A stretch of DNA of 64,000 bases. Origin: Hysterangium stoloniferum. Lineage: Eukaryota > Basidiomycota > Agaricomycetes > Hysterangiales > Hysterangiaceae. Shown here in pieces: positions 1 to 12,014 of the stretch. The notes below the pieces were generated by a model that did no database searches, had not been told where the DNA came from, and saw nothing but the letters and a program-made list of their open reading frames with translations. Numbering within the stretch: the first letter of the stretch is position 1; the number at the start of each line of letters is the position of its first letter. The translations under genes and the position numbers were made by a program. The DNA is taken from NCBI GenBank assembly GCA_015178975.1, contig WHVD01000017.1:186001-250000 (forward strand), written 5' to 3'.

Positions 1-290
1 ATGACACCCTCAATGGCAGCTCGAAATTTGGCTTTGGTCAAATGTCAGCTGGATTCTCATTCTATCACCACACTGTACTGTACCTTTTTCTGACATCTTC
101 CCCATGAATGATACTGCTCTTGATCACACATCAGAGTCACTGTCCTTCAACAGTCCAACAACGGTGGGAATGACACCCTCAATAGCGGCTCAAAATTCGA
201 CTGTGGTCAAATGTCAGCTGGATTCCCATCCCATCATCACAACCCACCTTGCCCTGAAACTCGTTGCCTGCCTAATGGCTTCTGGAACTA
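1..290 (-). pseudogene. HEAT-repeat exon fragment (two units)
   Basis: Two units of the HEAT-repeat exon that is amplified at 22.9-26.8 kb are visible on the minus strand. One is cut by the left window edge and the other lies at about 125-260. Both keep the exon start with the codons for AEF, the intron end that reads as CAGCTGACATTTGA and the ALLK-type exon middle. The segment between them does not match the repeat. No membrane module or start is visible, so this is either the end of a gene that continues to the left or a dispersed fragment. Family assignment rests on direct resemblance to the array in this window. Confidence 0.6.
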
Positions 291-451
291 TGTAATGAGC
301 TGTGATACAATGAGGTCACTAATGGCTTCGGCAGTCTTCATAAAGCAGTCCCTTTAGATCCACATAAAAAGTTATGATACGATTTTGTCTAGCCTGGAGA
401 TCATAATTAGCTTTGTAGTTCCTAGTCAATGTCAAGATGAGTGGCACCTGT

Positions 452-530
452 ATGGTTGGGTAGAGGGAGAGTGGTTAGCTCTCTGCATATGCATGGGAAG
501 ACTCGCTGCCTACCCAACCTTAGGCAGCGA
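452..530 (-). repeat. Relic of a Ngaro B-type terminal repeat
   Basis: The stretch GGTTGGGTAGAGGGAGAG followed by a GCATGGGAAGACTCGC block is the reverse complement of the B repeats of the Ngaro-like element at 45726-45824 and 46136-46234. A poly-T run of about 13 follows. No coding part of the element is present here. It is probably a leftover terminal repeat from an older insertion. Confidence 0.5.
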
Positions 531-1951
531 GTTTTTTTTTTTTTAATACATTTGTATACGGCATCGCATAACGTAGATACATAGCAGTTGGGAGCAGGTA
601 GGCAGTGATATTTCTGACAGAAAGGTTCGCTATGTGGTGTGATGCAATTTGCTCAAAGGCTCAATGTACACTTCATATGCCAGTGATTTCCATCTGCCTG
701 CCAGTCTCACTATCTCAGGGTCATCAGTTCCCCATCTTCATCTTCCCAGTCATCCTGACAGCCCTTGGCCTTGTTTTCTGTTTCTCTTTCCCCACCTTCC
801 TACTCTCATCCACCACTTCCCCAGTACTTGGGTGTTGCTCTGGACCTGTATGCTTCGACCTGAAACGGTTCAAATGATTCGGTGGGAGGCTCTCTGTGAC
901 ATTGGATGTGTCACAAGTGATGGCACCTGATCTTGGGGCATGACTGGGATGGGGCTTAGGGGGAGCTGGTGGACTTGCAAGTGGGGTGACATCTGGAAGG
1001 AGAGGCATCCCGAATGGGTCCAAGCTGGCCATTAACAACGGCAATGTTTGGGTGCTGTCTGAGTTGTCACCATCTGAGTCATAACAATTAGCACTACCAG
1101 TACCGACATTCTCCCTGTCATGTATTGTAGTTACTGATTGATCTTCTGAGTGTGATCCAGTGGCTTTGAGTGCAGCTAGAATTGTCTTTGCAGAGTTTCG
1201 TGACTGTTGAGGGATGGCCATGGTCTTTGTATTGGTTACACCGTAAAGTTGTTCATTCCACACATTTAGTATTTTCTTGACTATGCCATTATTGACCGAA
1301 AGGAATTCAAGGTAGGTATAAAAATCTTCCTCATAATCTATATGTGTTGCCGAACCTTGACGCTGAAAGTGTGCATCATGCGATAGGGCAAAACGAGCCT
1401 GTAAAACAAACAAATAATTAGTAAATTAGATATACTTAAAGTGCACTATTTACACAGATTGCAGTCGCAGCAATAGCTCCTGGGGTAATTTCGGATATAC
1501 CCCACTTACTCTCCTTGAGCCCCCGGACATTATTTGGTTGCTCCAGTGAGCCTGGGCCACATATAATTGCCTTGTAAACCTGTAGATACTGTTAATAAGT
1601 TGAAAATGAAAATGCCTAAATATGAGTCACTCACCTGAATGAGGACTGGATTGAGGAACAGTTTGTTGATGTCAATTTTACTGCAGTAGTTGTGGTGAAG
1701 GATAGGTGCAAAAGGTTCATAATAGCTTTCGCCATTGTCACCCTCCACCCACCCAATAAATTCACGATAATCTTTTTCACACCAGTTGTGATTTACGAAA
1801 TCAGCCATGTTGGATATGTTGAAGAGATGCAGGCTACAGATGCGATGAACACGAGCGATAGCATCAGAACGAGCCTGGTTCATTCCCTCTGGGTTGCGGT
1901 AGTCAGGTGGGAGCACCTTCAGCAGGTCAAGGTACTCCCCCTGTTGCTTAC

Positions 1952-2641
1952 TGTTACGACCCGTTCCCGGATGTTTCAATATCTGACTTCCGATCTCTGA
2001 CTTCTGACTTCCGATCTCCCACTTCCGACTTCCAATCTCCCACTTCCGACTTCCGATCTCCCACTTCCAACTTCTGATCTCCCACTTCCAACTTCTGATC
2101 TCCCACTTCCAACTTCCAATCTCCCACTTCCAACTTCCAATCTCCGACTACGGAACATCATAGTTACCGTATCATCTGCATTCTTCCCTTGTTCCGCATT
2201 TGGTAATTTGTCCATTGACAAGTATTCACTCGTTTGTTTGTTGTATTCCCGTTTCGGAATATTGTCTCCCTAATATGTCTTATTGTATTTCCGTTTTAAG
2301 AACACTTCCGTTTCCGTCTTATTATGGTCTTAGTTTGTAGTACAATAACGAGCAGACTTATATTAGTTTCCATGAATTTGTACTTTACCTTAGATCTGAT
2401 ATCGACTTAGTTTCTTATTCCTTTCCTGTCTTTCTGTACGCTCGATATTCGGAACTCTTCAGAACTCTGAATATCCATATCTTCCGTCATAAGTTTTACT
2501 TCTGAAATTAAGGACATTGAGCATTTGCGTAGAGGCGCAGCACATAAGCTGAAGCCGATGTCCTGACCCTATCCACGAGTTTCCGACTTCCCGGTGACTT
2601 TCCGATAGTTCCAGAATAAGTTCCCGACACGGCACTTAACA
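1952..2641 (+). mobile_element. Solo LTR (Ty3-type family), TSD CTTAC
   Basis: It starts TGTTACGACC and ends TTAACA, flanked by identical CTTAC at 1947-1951 and 2642-2646. It carries the shared LTR core CACATAAGCTGAAGCC near its 3' end (about 2550). No internal element sequence is present, so it is the product of LTR-LTR recombination. It lies in an exon of the gene on the opposite strand. Confidence 0.9.
1978..2150 (+). repeat. 21-bp tandem repeat inside the solo LTR
   Basis: About eight imperfect copies of a 21-bp unit (ACTTCCGATCTCCCACTTCC plus one base) lie in tandem. Because 21 is a multiple of three, the minus strand reads as an open Ser/Glu/Val/Gly heptad series, which is a by-product of the repeat and not a gene. 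Confidence 0.75.
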
Positions 2642-3389
2642 CTTACCCTCAATGTGTTTGAATCGGTCATCCAGATGGTATATAGGGTCCGGGGTCGTCT
2701 TTAATAAAACTTCCATATTTCCAATCCAGAGAACATACATCAGGGTGTACTTGCCAGCAATCCGGCAGATCCACTCTGCAACCTTGTCCTTACCCTGGCT
2801 CATGACACTGTTCATGGCACTGGTGGTGGCTGTATTGGCATTGATGGCAGGGGTGGTGGCTGCATGGGTTGCTGCAGCTAGCTGCCTCTTCAAGTCAATG
2901 TTCTGGCGTTCAAGGTCATTGATGTAGGCCTGTTTGTGTCGGTATTCATGAGAATGAACCTATACATAGGAATCCAGGGATGAGTAGCTGTTAGTGCTGC
3001 ATAAGACTGTCACACACCTGATTGTTCTGGTGAGTGTCATGGTCTGAATCACTGCTGCTGGAAAATACAAGCCGGTCCACTTCATGTGTAAGATCCTGGA
3101 GTTCATCACCTGGCATCCTTTTGTTATGTTGTCCAGGGAGCTGGAAGAGTTGGATATTTGTTGTTGGCATTGGCCTATAATAGCTAGGATCTGAGGGGAG
3201 GTGGTTGTGGTAGATAATACTTATGTGTAGCATGCACAGTGCGGCCATGAGCCAGGCATGACCAGACCACTACACCAACCAGTCTCACAATAATTAATAT
3301 GATTAGAATCATTTTATAATTTAAAAAATCAAGGTACAGATTCAATAACCATCTATCTAATAATACAAGTACTAACCCAGAGATGAATG

Positions 3390-4290
3390 ACCATGTGCAC
3401 CATGACACAAATTGGGTCATGGAATGAAAGTGTGAGGAAGAAATACAATTCGGTAAATTTACAGCCAAATACAAACGCCCACAGTGTGATAGAAGCCATA
3501 CGCAAACTACAGCTCATAGGTGCATAACTGGCAGTGAAGGTCTGGCCGGCGAGGTACTTGCGGGACTTGCCAGCAACACAATCACCAAACATGGGGCTGG
3601 AGGGCATCACTGCAAATAGGATTGTCACAGACACGCTAATGAAGAACTGCACACCAAGAATGAGTGGGAGCTGATTGGAGGAAGAGTCAACCGTGGTGAT
3701 GTAGAACATGGTCCCAGCAGTGAGAGCGAGCATGATAAAGAGGAATAGGAGTCAATGAGTGAGATGGGCAGTGTTGTTCCACGTTGTGGGAATGTATGTG
3801 AATGCAATGACAGTCGCAAGGATCATGATTATAGTGGTGACCGCACCACCGAGTGCTGTGGCTGACCAAGTCATTGCAGCTGTCAGTTTCATGTTCAAGG
3901 TAGGTGCATAAATGGTAAGCAAATTGAATGTGGTGTAGTACCAGTACATGGCAATGTGGATGACCCAAATGCAGTTGAAGTTAATGAGAAGGTGGAGAAA
4001 AGAACGGCATTCATAGTAGGTCTTGAAAAAGACGCAATTCAAATCGATGCAGTCGAAATGCATGAAGCGTTGCGGAGCAGGAATCTCAACAAGGCATTTC
4101 TGCAGGTGAGAGGTATGAGGAAATTGACCCATGAGAATGCAACCAAACAACATACCCCACTAGTTAGTATGATACGAGCAAGGCCTTCTGGGCCCCAAAA
4201 CAGCTGATTGATATCATCATAACCAATAATGGTCGTGCTCGTGACGAACGAACTTGTTGTCGACAACTTCGTACCCCTGGGAGAGTGAGG
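3390..4290 (-). pseudogene. FKS1: 1,3-beta-glucan synthase (FKS1-type) pseudogene fragment
   Basis: The minus strand encodes, in order, YEVVDNKFV, GYDDINQLFW, FFKTYYE, HLLINFN, IWVIHIAMYWYYT, TYIPTTWNNTAHLT, PLILGVQFFIS, MFGDCVAGKSRKYLAGQTFTASY and FGCKFTELYFFLTLSF. This is the block of FKS1 that precedes and enters the first membrane segments; the real protein is a plasma-membrane enzyme of about 1,800 residues making cell-wall glucan from UDP-glucose. Only about 300 residues remain. There is a frameshift just before GYDDIN, a TGA after AHLTH and a missing residue in LILGVQ. Several positions that are Arg in the family are Cys, His or stop here (for example GDC, NCIW, SFHD). The catalytic GT48 domain is absent. 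A remaining intron (about 4098-4160) indicates a genomic duplicate and not a retrocopy. Confidence 0.85.
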
Positions 4291-4417
4291 CATCGTCAGC
4301 GTTGGCGGTGGGATCGTGCTGCATGTCACCAAGTTGGCTCTGTGTAAGGATAGATGAATATCTAGAAGTCGTCTCATCGGTGGTGGCAGTAAAGTTTAAA
4401 TGGGGAAGCGATCAGGG

Positions 4418-7400
4418 TCAAACTCGCAGCCGATCCCGAAGCTGAGCTCGACACTGATATCGACTCAGAAGAGGGATGCCCCAGCCCAATCCAAATCCAA
4501 ATCCCTGCCCATCCGACGCCTTCCTCGCACCATATCCGTGTCCACGTGAGCGTGAATGTTCCCTCCTCGCCGAATGGTGATGGATATGCGGATGGGAGTT
4601 CGACGCGGACAAAAACGACGATGGCGGTCTCGGCCTCGGCCGTGACGATGATATGCCATTGATATCTGCATTTGCATTCCCTGCTATTCTCATCCCCGTG
4701 CCCGTGCCCAAACAGCCCTTCCGGGAGATAGTATTAATAGATGATTTCCTCGACATGTGCATGGACGTCGACGCGTACGAATAGCCCGACATCGACACTG
4801 CCATCCTGCTTTTTCTCGACAGGCTGCGTGCGAGATGGGAGAGCCGGTCTGTTAGTTCCAACGGGGCGTCTTCATCTTCGCTGTGGATGAGCGGGGGTGG
4901 TTGTTAGTCGGAGGATGAAAGGAAAAGGTGAAAACGAAGACTGACCTATCACTCCACCCCAACCCCGTAATCAAGCCAATCCCTCCTCTCAACAGCCTCC
5001 CATCCTAGTCCCTCTGCCTCCTCTTCTCCGTATCACGGCCATCGCGAGGATGTTTCGATAACGTCACTAATTTCGTAAATTCGCAATTCGAATCGATTGG
5101 CTAGCATAGATGAATGCACGATTGACTTACAGAACATACTCCCCACAGCACTCATCCTCGCTACATCTCTTTCAAGAGATCCATCACAACCACGAGCCTG
5201 ACGTTCCGGCGAAGGGGTTATACAGGGTAATAATTTCGAGTGGGGGGACAGGAGGCCTAGACGGAGCATGAATGAGATCACTGCGTGATTAGTTGTTTTT
5301 TTTAAATAAAAAAAAGAAATAATGAGTTGGTTAGAGGTGGTCTTAATAACAACCAAACAACACACTCACCACCAACGGCGTTTTCAAATCAATAACATCA
5401 TCTTCATTGTGCATATCCCCTTCTAAATTGAGATCATCCTCCAAATCCAGCTCACCGTCGGGATCGTCCGCCTGGTACATGTAACATGTAACACCAGTCC
5501 AATCACTACAAAAAAAAGTCTACTCAGTCCATATGAATTTTAGAAAAAAAGGAAAAAAAGAGAGACTCACAATACACAAAAACCCAACGTCTACGACCAA
5601 AACCGAGTATCAAACACCAAGTGAAAAAAAAAAAAAGACACAATCAAATCGCAATGCCCGTATCAGCGACATATCTCGACTTGGGCGGCACGATCCCACT
5701 ACGGTTGCGCGTGGCGGGCGCGGAAATGGACGCAGAACTCGACGTAGAAGACGACAACACCCCAGCTCCACCACTCAACGGCGACGATCCCGCATTTAAC
5801 ACCCCACTCCCCAGCGGCGACCCCGACACGGACACGGATCCCACACTGCTCCCACTTCCCACACCAGCCCTCCCAGCCCTCGGTGGCTTGATAGCAGACT
5901 TCAACGGCCCGCCCGATGCACTGCTCGACGTCCTCGTACGAACATACGGTGTCATCGTCGTCGTCGTTGTGATGAGGGATATGGTGCTACTCGTGGAAGG
6001 CGGGCGAGATGCGCTTGCCACGGACGCGATGGAGGGGGTACGAGATGTGGGAGCGGTCGAAGTGGAGCCGGTTGATGCAGTGCTGGAGCGGTCGATAGGA
6101 CTTGTGATCGTAGAGTTCGGGAGAGAAGGACAAAGAGGACGGGGAAGGGCTGTGGGTGTGTTCGCGTTCGCGTTCGTACTGGGACCGGGAATAGACGAAG
6201 ACGCCGCCGAAGCATTCGATACGACGCGTGATCTCCCAGCCGTAGGTAAGCCGGACTGCACGTGTCCCTGTCCTTGCACACGCAAAGACGACGAAGAATG
6301 CGTACTCCGCAACGACGCCGTAGATGTGGCCTCGGTGCAGGCGCTGGAAGCACCCTTCCAGGCCCAGAAGGCGAAGGCAAAATGCTAATCGACGTAGAGC
6401 CGTTAGAGATGGTACGTATCGTTGGCGTGTTAGGCGCAGAGGCCGAGCCAGACCTAGCACGTATTGAGGTGTTTAGCTGTCCGTTTGGTGCAATCGTGCT
6501 CCCACCACCTGGGCCGCCCGTCCCCACCGCACCTGCACCTGCACCAGAACCACCACCCATCCGATTCCCAGGATTCGCAAGCAACAACGCCTTTAACCCC
6601 CCAGGACTCTGCGATCGCGCAGAAAGCGTGCGCATCGTGACCCCTTTCGCGCGGGGCGTCTGATTTGGGTCTGTAAATGAATGAGATCAGAGTTGTCATC
6701 GGGATTGGGACTTAAGACTGAGACTGATTTAATCTAAAGAATTATTTAACACACCTGTACCCAGACCAGCAGAACTCGCACTCGGGAGACTCGTCTGCCT
6801 CATAGGCGGATTAACAACCGCCCCAGCAGACTCAGACCCAGACACGGGAAACTGTTGCATACGAGAGGCAGTAGGTATCGGTATTGATCTACCCCCCAAG
6901 CCCCTAGACGGCGTCGTGGTAACACTTGCAGGTGCGGACATCGGTGCCCGTATTTGCGTCTGCGTCTGTGGCCCACGTCCTTCCCTTCTAAACGGATCCC
7001 CAGCATCAAACAACGGCGATCGGGGAGGTTTCTGTGCAGACTCCATGCTTTCGTTCATGTTCATTCCACCACCTCCTCCGTCGCCATGGGTATTGTCATC
7101 GTTCTGGCCAATAGTAGCATCCTTCCCGGTGTCATGATCATGGATATGAGCTTGAAGATGTCCATTCGCGTCCATCGTCTGCACGATGCTCATGGCTCCC
7201 CCAGCCCACGCCGCAGGAGGATTAGAAGCAGGACACGACGGACTCGGAGGGACTCGTGGGAACGTGTAAGGGTATTCAGGGAGTGTTGGGGACTGAGCGA
7301 CGTCGACGTTGAGATTCGCCTTCGTTTGCATCCTCATCTTCAACCCAACGCCTAGACCAACAGGCGGTTTTTGCAGACGCGGTACACCGTGTCCGTGTCC

Positions 7401-7656
7401 ATTCTCGTTCACCACCGCTGTAGATGCCTCTGCCTCCACATGCTCGTGACGCTGACTTCCGTCCTCATCACATTTGCATCTGTTGCACAAGACCGTTCGG
7501 TGCACTAGTACCAACACCATGGGTAAAGGCTGGGGGTGGGACTGTTGCTGGGCTAGCAGGGATGTGACTTGGTGGGGCTGGGAAGGATGACAAGAGAGGT
7601 CGAAGAGTTGGACAGTTTGGTAGGTGGGATGACGCTGAGGGAGCTGACATTGGCAT
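4418..7656 (-). CDS. Ser/Thr-rich low-complexity hypothetical protein
   Basis: A multi-exon minus-strand gene is likely. Segments with consistent coding character are 7656-7468 and 7520-6755, then an intron 6754-6671 and an exon from 6670 reading DPNQTPRAKGVTMRTLSARS and SPGGLKALLLANPGNR. A long Ser/Thr/Ala-rich stretch (6312-5644) ends in PPKSRYVADTG. Next come an acidic exon near 5510-5395 and a last exon 4870-4418 preceded by LITGLGWSD and EDEDAPLELTDRLSHLARSLS. No catalytic domain or membrane segment is visible and most of the protein should be disordered. At least one frame change (about 6390) is not explained by an obvious intron, so it may be a pseudogene or contain errors. GC content is well above the neighbouring transposon sequence, which argues for host origin. 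Open plus-strand frames across it are shadows of biased composition. Confidence 0.45.
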
Positions 7657-7869
7657 GGTGGGTATACAAGTTCGAGTTCAAACTGGATGGCAGCTTTTGG
7701 GGTGATCGTGGGTGAGCGTGCTGCTGTTGTTGGCTTTGTGCATGTCGTCGTCGTGGTTGTGGTAGTGATCGTGTGTTTGGATGGAGAAGAAATGGGGGAG
7801 GACTTCGAGGGCGAGTTTTGGTAAGGATTGGGTAGATAAAGTAGTAATAGTGTATACGTACAATGCAGA

Positions 7870-8143
7870 TATTGACTAAATGTTAGGCCTTTAATGCATT
7901 GGTTGTTAGAAGCTTGGCATCTTTAATAGTGATGTAGGCCTCGAGGCTGTGACAGACTCAGGCCTTAATAGTACTTACTACTGAAGCCATGTGCCCTATG
8001 CCATGTCACCCTCTTGTCCTCTGTCATCTCCTCAAGCATCCCGAGTCTCTAAGCTTGCTTGAAGTTTGAAACCTTAGAGCCAATACTGTGACCCAGAACA
8101 GCAACATCGCTACCTACATAAGCTTCTACATTACATAACATTT
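7870..8143. other. 5' flank of the Plavaka element
   Basis: No gene is seen. The motif AGGCCT recurs several times (about 7888, 7938, 7970), and similar AGGCCTGA motifs cluster on the other side of the transposase at 11785-12000. This fits subterminal repeats of a CACTA/Plavaka-type element, but clear terminal inverted repeats and a target duplication were not found. Confidence 0.3.
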
Positions 8144-11100
8144 TTGATGGAAGACTCTCCAGATCATAACACACGCTCCAAAGATGGGAGGTCATTTTGG
8201 TGCACCTACTGCAGCTCCTATCGGAACACTATTGGATTTTTAAATCATGCCCGGAGCTGCAAGCGCAAAATGGAAGATTCTGCTGCTGCTCAGCAATTTA
8301 AGAAATTTAAATCAAAATCACACCAAGGTAAGTATAAATTTCCTACTCATAAACATGACTGACATTTATTTTGTTAACTGCCAGCTACTGAAGTCAGGCA
8401 GGATATGCTCGTTTCAGAACAATCTTTGTATTCTGAACCTTGTATGTTGTCTCATCTATCTTACATATACAACTATATTCACACTGTTCCAGCTACCTTC
8501 AGTGCTGCTATGTCATTTGAGTCTGAAGAACTGAATCCCTTTGCATCTGAATCACCTGTATCTGAACCTGACCATCCTAACAGTGCAGAGCACCCTATCT
8601 CATTGGGACCATACATCAGGGTTGTGCATCATCCTCACTCTGGTCTTCCTGATAAACTCATTTACTGTGATTCTACTATTCTCACCCCTTCCATTGGTGA
8701 AGTTTCACCTCATGTACGCCGACATCAAACAGGACAGCCTTGGGCCCCATTCCGAACTCGAGCTGATTTTGAGTTTGCACACTCCAATGTTCAGGCTGGG
8801 CTCTCTGCTGAATTTACAAAAAGGCTGCTGAAGGGAGTCACTGAGACATGGGTTCATTCAGGACATGGGAAAGTGACCTTTTCTAACCTGGCTGACTACA
8901 GAACTGGCTTGGAAGCTGCAAGAAACTGGATTCCTGAAGTAGGCACTATTCTATCTCTTTCTGTAACTTTCTGCTTATGTTTCTTTCAGTTCAAGAAAGC
9001 CAGTGTTTCAGAGATATATGATGGCAAGGAATACACTTTCAACTTTTATTATTGTGACCCATGGCAGTGGGTCCTCAGTCTTGTTACAGATGCAACATTG
9101 GCCAAGCATCTGATCTGGTATCCAGTCAAGAAATACTTGCATGATGGTGACACTGTCACTCAGCTATATGATGACATTGATTCAGGAAAAAGCTGGTGGG
9201 ATATTCAGGTAATTTCAATGTTAGAATTTTATGAAGATCAAATTTATTTCTCTTATTTAGAATAAACTGCCATCCAATCTAGACCTTCCCCACTGTTTCC
9301 TTCCCTTACATATCTGGCTTGATAAGGGAAAGGTCTCAACAACCACCAAATTGCATCCAGCACTGCTCCGGGCTGGATTTCTTCCAGGAAATATTCAAAA
9401 TGGCTCTGGAAATGGTGGTGCAGTGTTATTTCTCATAATGCCAGTGGTAAATCTTATTTCTAGTAATGTGAACTACATTCTCATTGTATTTAATTCTCAC
9501 AGGTTGAGGATCCATATGATCCCAAATCTCAGACAGAAGCACAGAGAGCTGCCTTTGCATTTTTTAAGTGATCCATCTATCATAAAGTGCTGACAATTGC
9601 ATTCAAACCACTCCAACACCCTTCAGAGTATGGAGAAACTGTCACTTGCTCTGATTCTTTTCAGCGGGTTCTCACAACTGGTATCATAATCCAATCTGTT
9701 GATGGTGAAGAAGCAGCATCCACTTGTGCTACACGGGGAGCTTCAGCTCTTCATCCTTGTCCTCGGTGCCTTGTTCATAAAGATGAACTCACAAAGCTGA
9801 CAAAGGTGTTCCCCCTTCGTACAATACAGACGATGTTAGATGTCATACTGGAGGCAAGAACTGCAAGAAGCAAAAAGAAGACTGAGGAAATTCTCCAGGA
9901 TAATGGTCTTCACATAGTAGATGTAAGTAATATTCTGAATTATTAGATTTCAAATTATTATGAACAACATTCTAGAATGCCTTTTGGACCATTGCCAACT
10001 CAGATCCATACTCTGCAGTTTCCTATGACACTCTTCACTCAGATGATTTGGGAAAATGGGGAGACCATCTCTTTCCAAAGATGGTTGAAGTGTTATGTAA
10101 CATGAAGCAAGGGGGAAAATTTTCAGAATTGTAAGTTATTTCATTCAATTCAATTCAACCAACTGACATTGGCATGTAGCATGTCTCAGGTTCCCAGTTG
10201 GCCAGGTTTGAAGATTGTTCAGAATGTCATCACAGTTGATTTTTCTGATGGCAATACATATTGGGATATTTTGAAGGTATGCTTACTCCTATCTAGTATT
10301 TTTACCCTAATAATCTTTCAGACAACACTTCCATGCATTGTCCAATTGTTTCCACCCAAATCATCTTTCATTCACTGTGTTCGTGCCTTGGCAATATTTC
10401 GGATGTTTGCAGGCTTGCATATGATCACCACACTGCAATTGAACAGAATGCAAGTTGCTTTGGCTGAGTATGAGACATACTGTGAAGTATGTATTTTTCC
10501 CAAGCTTCTATAATAGGTTTACTACCAACATGTTTTCTAACAGGCAGCGAGCAAGGAGTATGGAAAAGACTTCCACTTTCCAAAGCAACATGCACCAGCT
10601 CATCTTTATTATGACATCACACACAAAGGTTCAACTATCAACTACACTACATGGACAGGAGAAGGATTTCAGCAAGAGTCCCGAAATGCATACTTTCAAA
10701 CAAACTATAAGGATGTGGAGAGACAGGTATGTATGTGTTACACTGTACTACTTCAAATAAACATCTACTTAAAGCTTGCTTCAGATAGTTACCATTGATG
10801 CAAACAAAGAGGCACTAGCCTATATTGCAATGGATGTTGAAATCTATGACAATGAGCTCAAAGAGCTGAAGGCCTTGTATGATGACAACCATGAAGAGGA
10901 CAATACCAATATGGAGCTGACAGCACTAACAGACAACAATCACTGGAAGCTTGGAGCTCCTCAGCATTACATAATGACATCAAAGCTGTTTACAGAGTTT
11001 CCCAATGACCCCTTCCTTCATACACTCACAGCAAGTATCTCCAATGTAGTTCGACAATATTTTCCTCCAAGTGAAGTCATTTCAACAGGATACAGGGTAT

Positions 11101-11560
11101 GTATTTGACATCTGGTTTTCTAGACTTACTTTGACAACATTTCAGATTATTCCTCATAAATGTGTCTACATCCATTACACATCCCTTGAGGACTGGAAGG
11201 TTGAGCGAGATATTGCATGCTGTAATCCATCCTTCCATGGCCACCCTCAATATGACTGTGTCATTATCAACACATCCAGTGAGCTATGCTCATCTGCTGT
11301 TTATATTCTCCTGTGTCTTGTGCTCAGGGCAGACAGTGGACATGGCAGTTGTCCAGTGGCTAAATAAAGCTAGGTGGAAGCCAAAAACACCCTGGAAAAA
11401 CTGCCAGGTATTTGAGGAGAAGGGGAGAAGTATAATCTTCCTTAAGTATGTGGTACGGGCATGCCACATGATCCCAACCTTTGGTGGGCCAGACAAGACA
11501 TACTACTTAAATGATATGGTTGATGCAGACATGTTCTTGCATTGTAATAGTTGTGCATAA
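8144..11560 (+). pseudogene. Plavaka-type transposase, nearly intact
   Basis: The gene runs from ATG at 8144 to the stop at 11558-11560, with several introns of about 50 bp (for example about 8329-8382, a gap near 8945-8990 and about 9427-9502). The N-terminus has a zinc-finger-like CTYCSSYRNTIGFLNHARSC. It is followed by the signature region VRRHQTGQPWAPFRTRADFE, then LPCIVQLFPP, ALAIFRMFAGLH, AALYYDITHKGS-like blocks and a conserved C-terminus (FLKYVVRACHMIPTFGG, DMVDADMF). These match Plavaka transposases, a mushroom-specific DDE-type cut-and-paste family related to CACTA elements. Two lesions are visible: an in-frame TGA near 9569 (FFK stop SIYHK, where CGA would give Arg) and a frameshift near 11285 between INTSSE and YAHLLFIF. 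The element is therefore recently inactivated or nearly functional. Confidence 0.8.
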
Positions 11561-12014
11561 TACACTGTTGTTAATAGTATAACATACTGTTATTAATAGG
11601 CTACAAGCACACACAACCCAATTAGCATAACATTGATGATATTGCATGACAATTGACCACTTTGCACAAAGATCTGGGTAGAAAGTTTAAAACCTATAAG
11701 TGCTAGAGATAATGTATATACTGTATAAAGCCTATTTGCAGTTGTTATTTAGTCATCTGCAAGTATACAATTTTAACATGTGCAGGCCTTGATCATGCTG
11801 CATGACTTTGTGGCAGGCTATGTGACCTTGTGGCAGGCTGCATCACCCTTGGCAAGGAGCTGGCCTGTGTGCCGAGCACTGCCGGCCTGACACTTGGGTG
11901 CACCAGGCACGATCAGGCGGCTTGACGCCTGTTCAGGCCTGAGCAGCGGGCATCAGGTATGTCGGCATCCAGCTGGGCCAACAGGCCTGATCAGGATTTT
12001 CGGATTTTTCCGAC
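11561..12014. other. 3' flank of the Plavaka element
   Basis: Non-coding. The segment 11785-12000 is rich in AGGCCTGA and GGCAGGC motifs in both orientations, a likely subterminal repeat zone of the Plavaka element. A duplicated host segment starts at about 12015. Confidence 0.3.

Larger units (their letters stand above)
724..3170 (-). pseudogene. DUF6698-like Agaricomycete gene, split by a solo LTR
   Basis: Four exons can be placed on the minus strand: 3170-3018, 2959-2642 continuing at 1946-1635, 1579-1454 and 1398-724. Introns are 55-58 bp with GT-AG ends. The protein begins with an acidic Ser/Asp stretch and a short coiled coil (HEYRHKQAYINDLERQN), has a middle domain (RVHRICSLHLFN, FIGWVEGDNGESYY), then the motif AIICGPGSLE and the helix ITPGAIAATAICARFALS. 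It ends in a Pro/Ser-rich tail. The GPG-to-ARFALS segment resembles the DUF6698 family found in mushrooms, often near transposons; this assignment is from recollection of the family. A solo LTR sits inside exon 2. Removing the LTR and one TSD restores the frame exactly (HIEGK joined to QQGEY). Function is unknown. Apart from the LTR no stop interrupts the frame, so inactivation may be recent. Confidence 0.6.

Noticed and set aside
1976..2221. Minus-strand frame with a Ser-Glu-Val-Gly heptad repeat
   Set aside because: It is produced by the 21-bp tandem repeat of the solo LTR and ends at the LTR border region.
5621..6388. A 255-codon open frame on the plus strand
   Set aside because: It lies opposite the Ser-rich minus-strand gene and its Asp/Val/Leu-rich composition is what the complement of that low-complexity sequence gives. 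No splice or domain evidence supports it.
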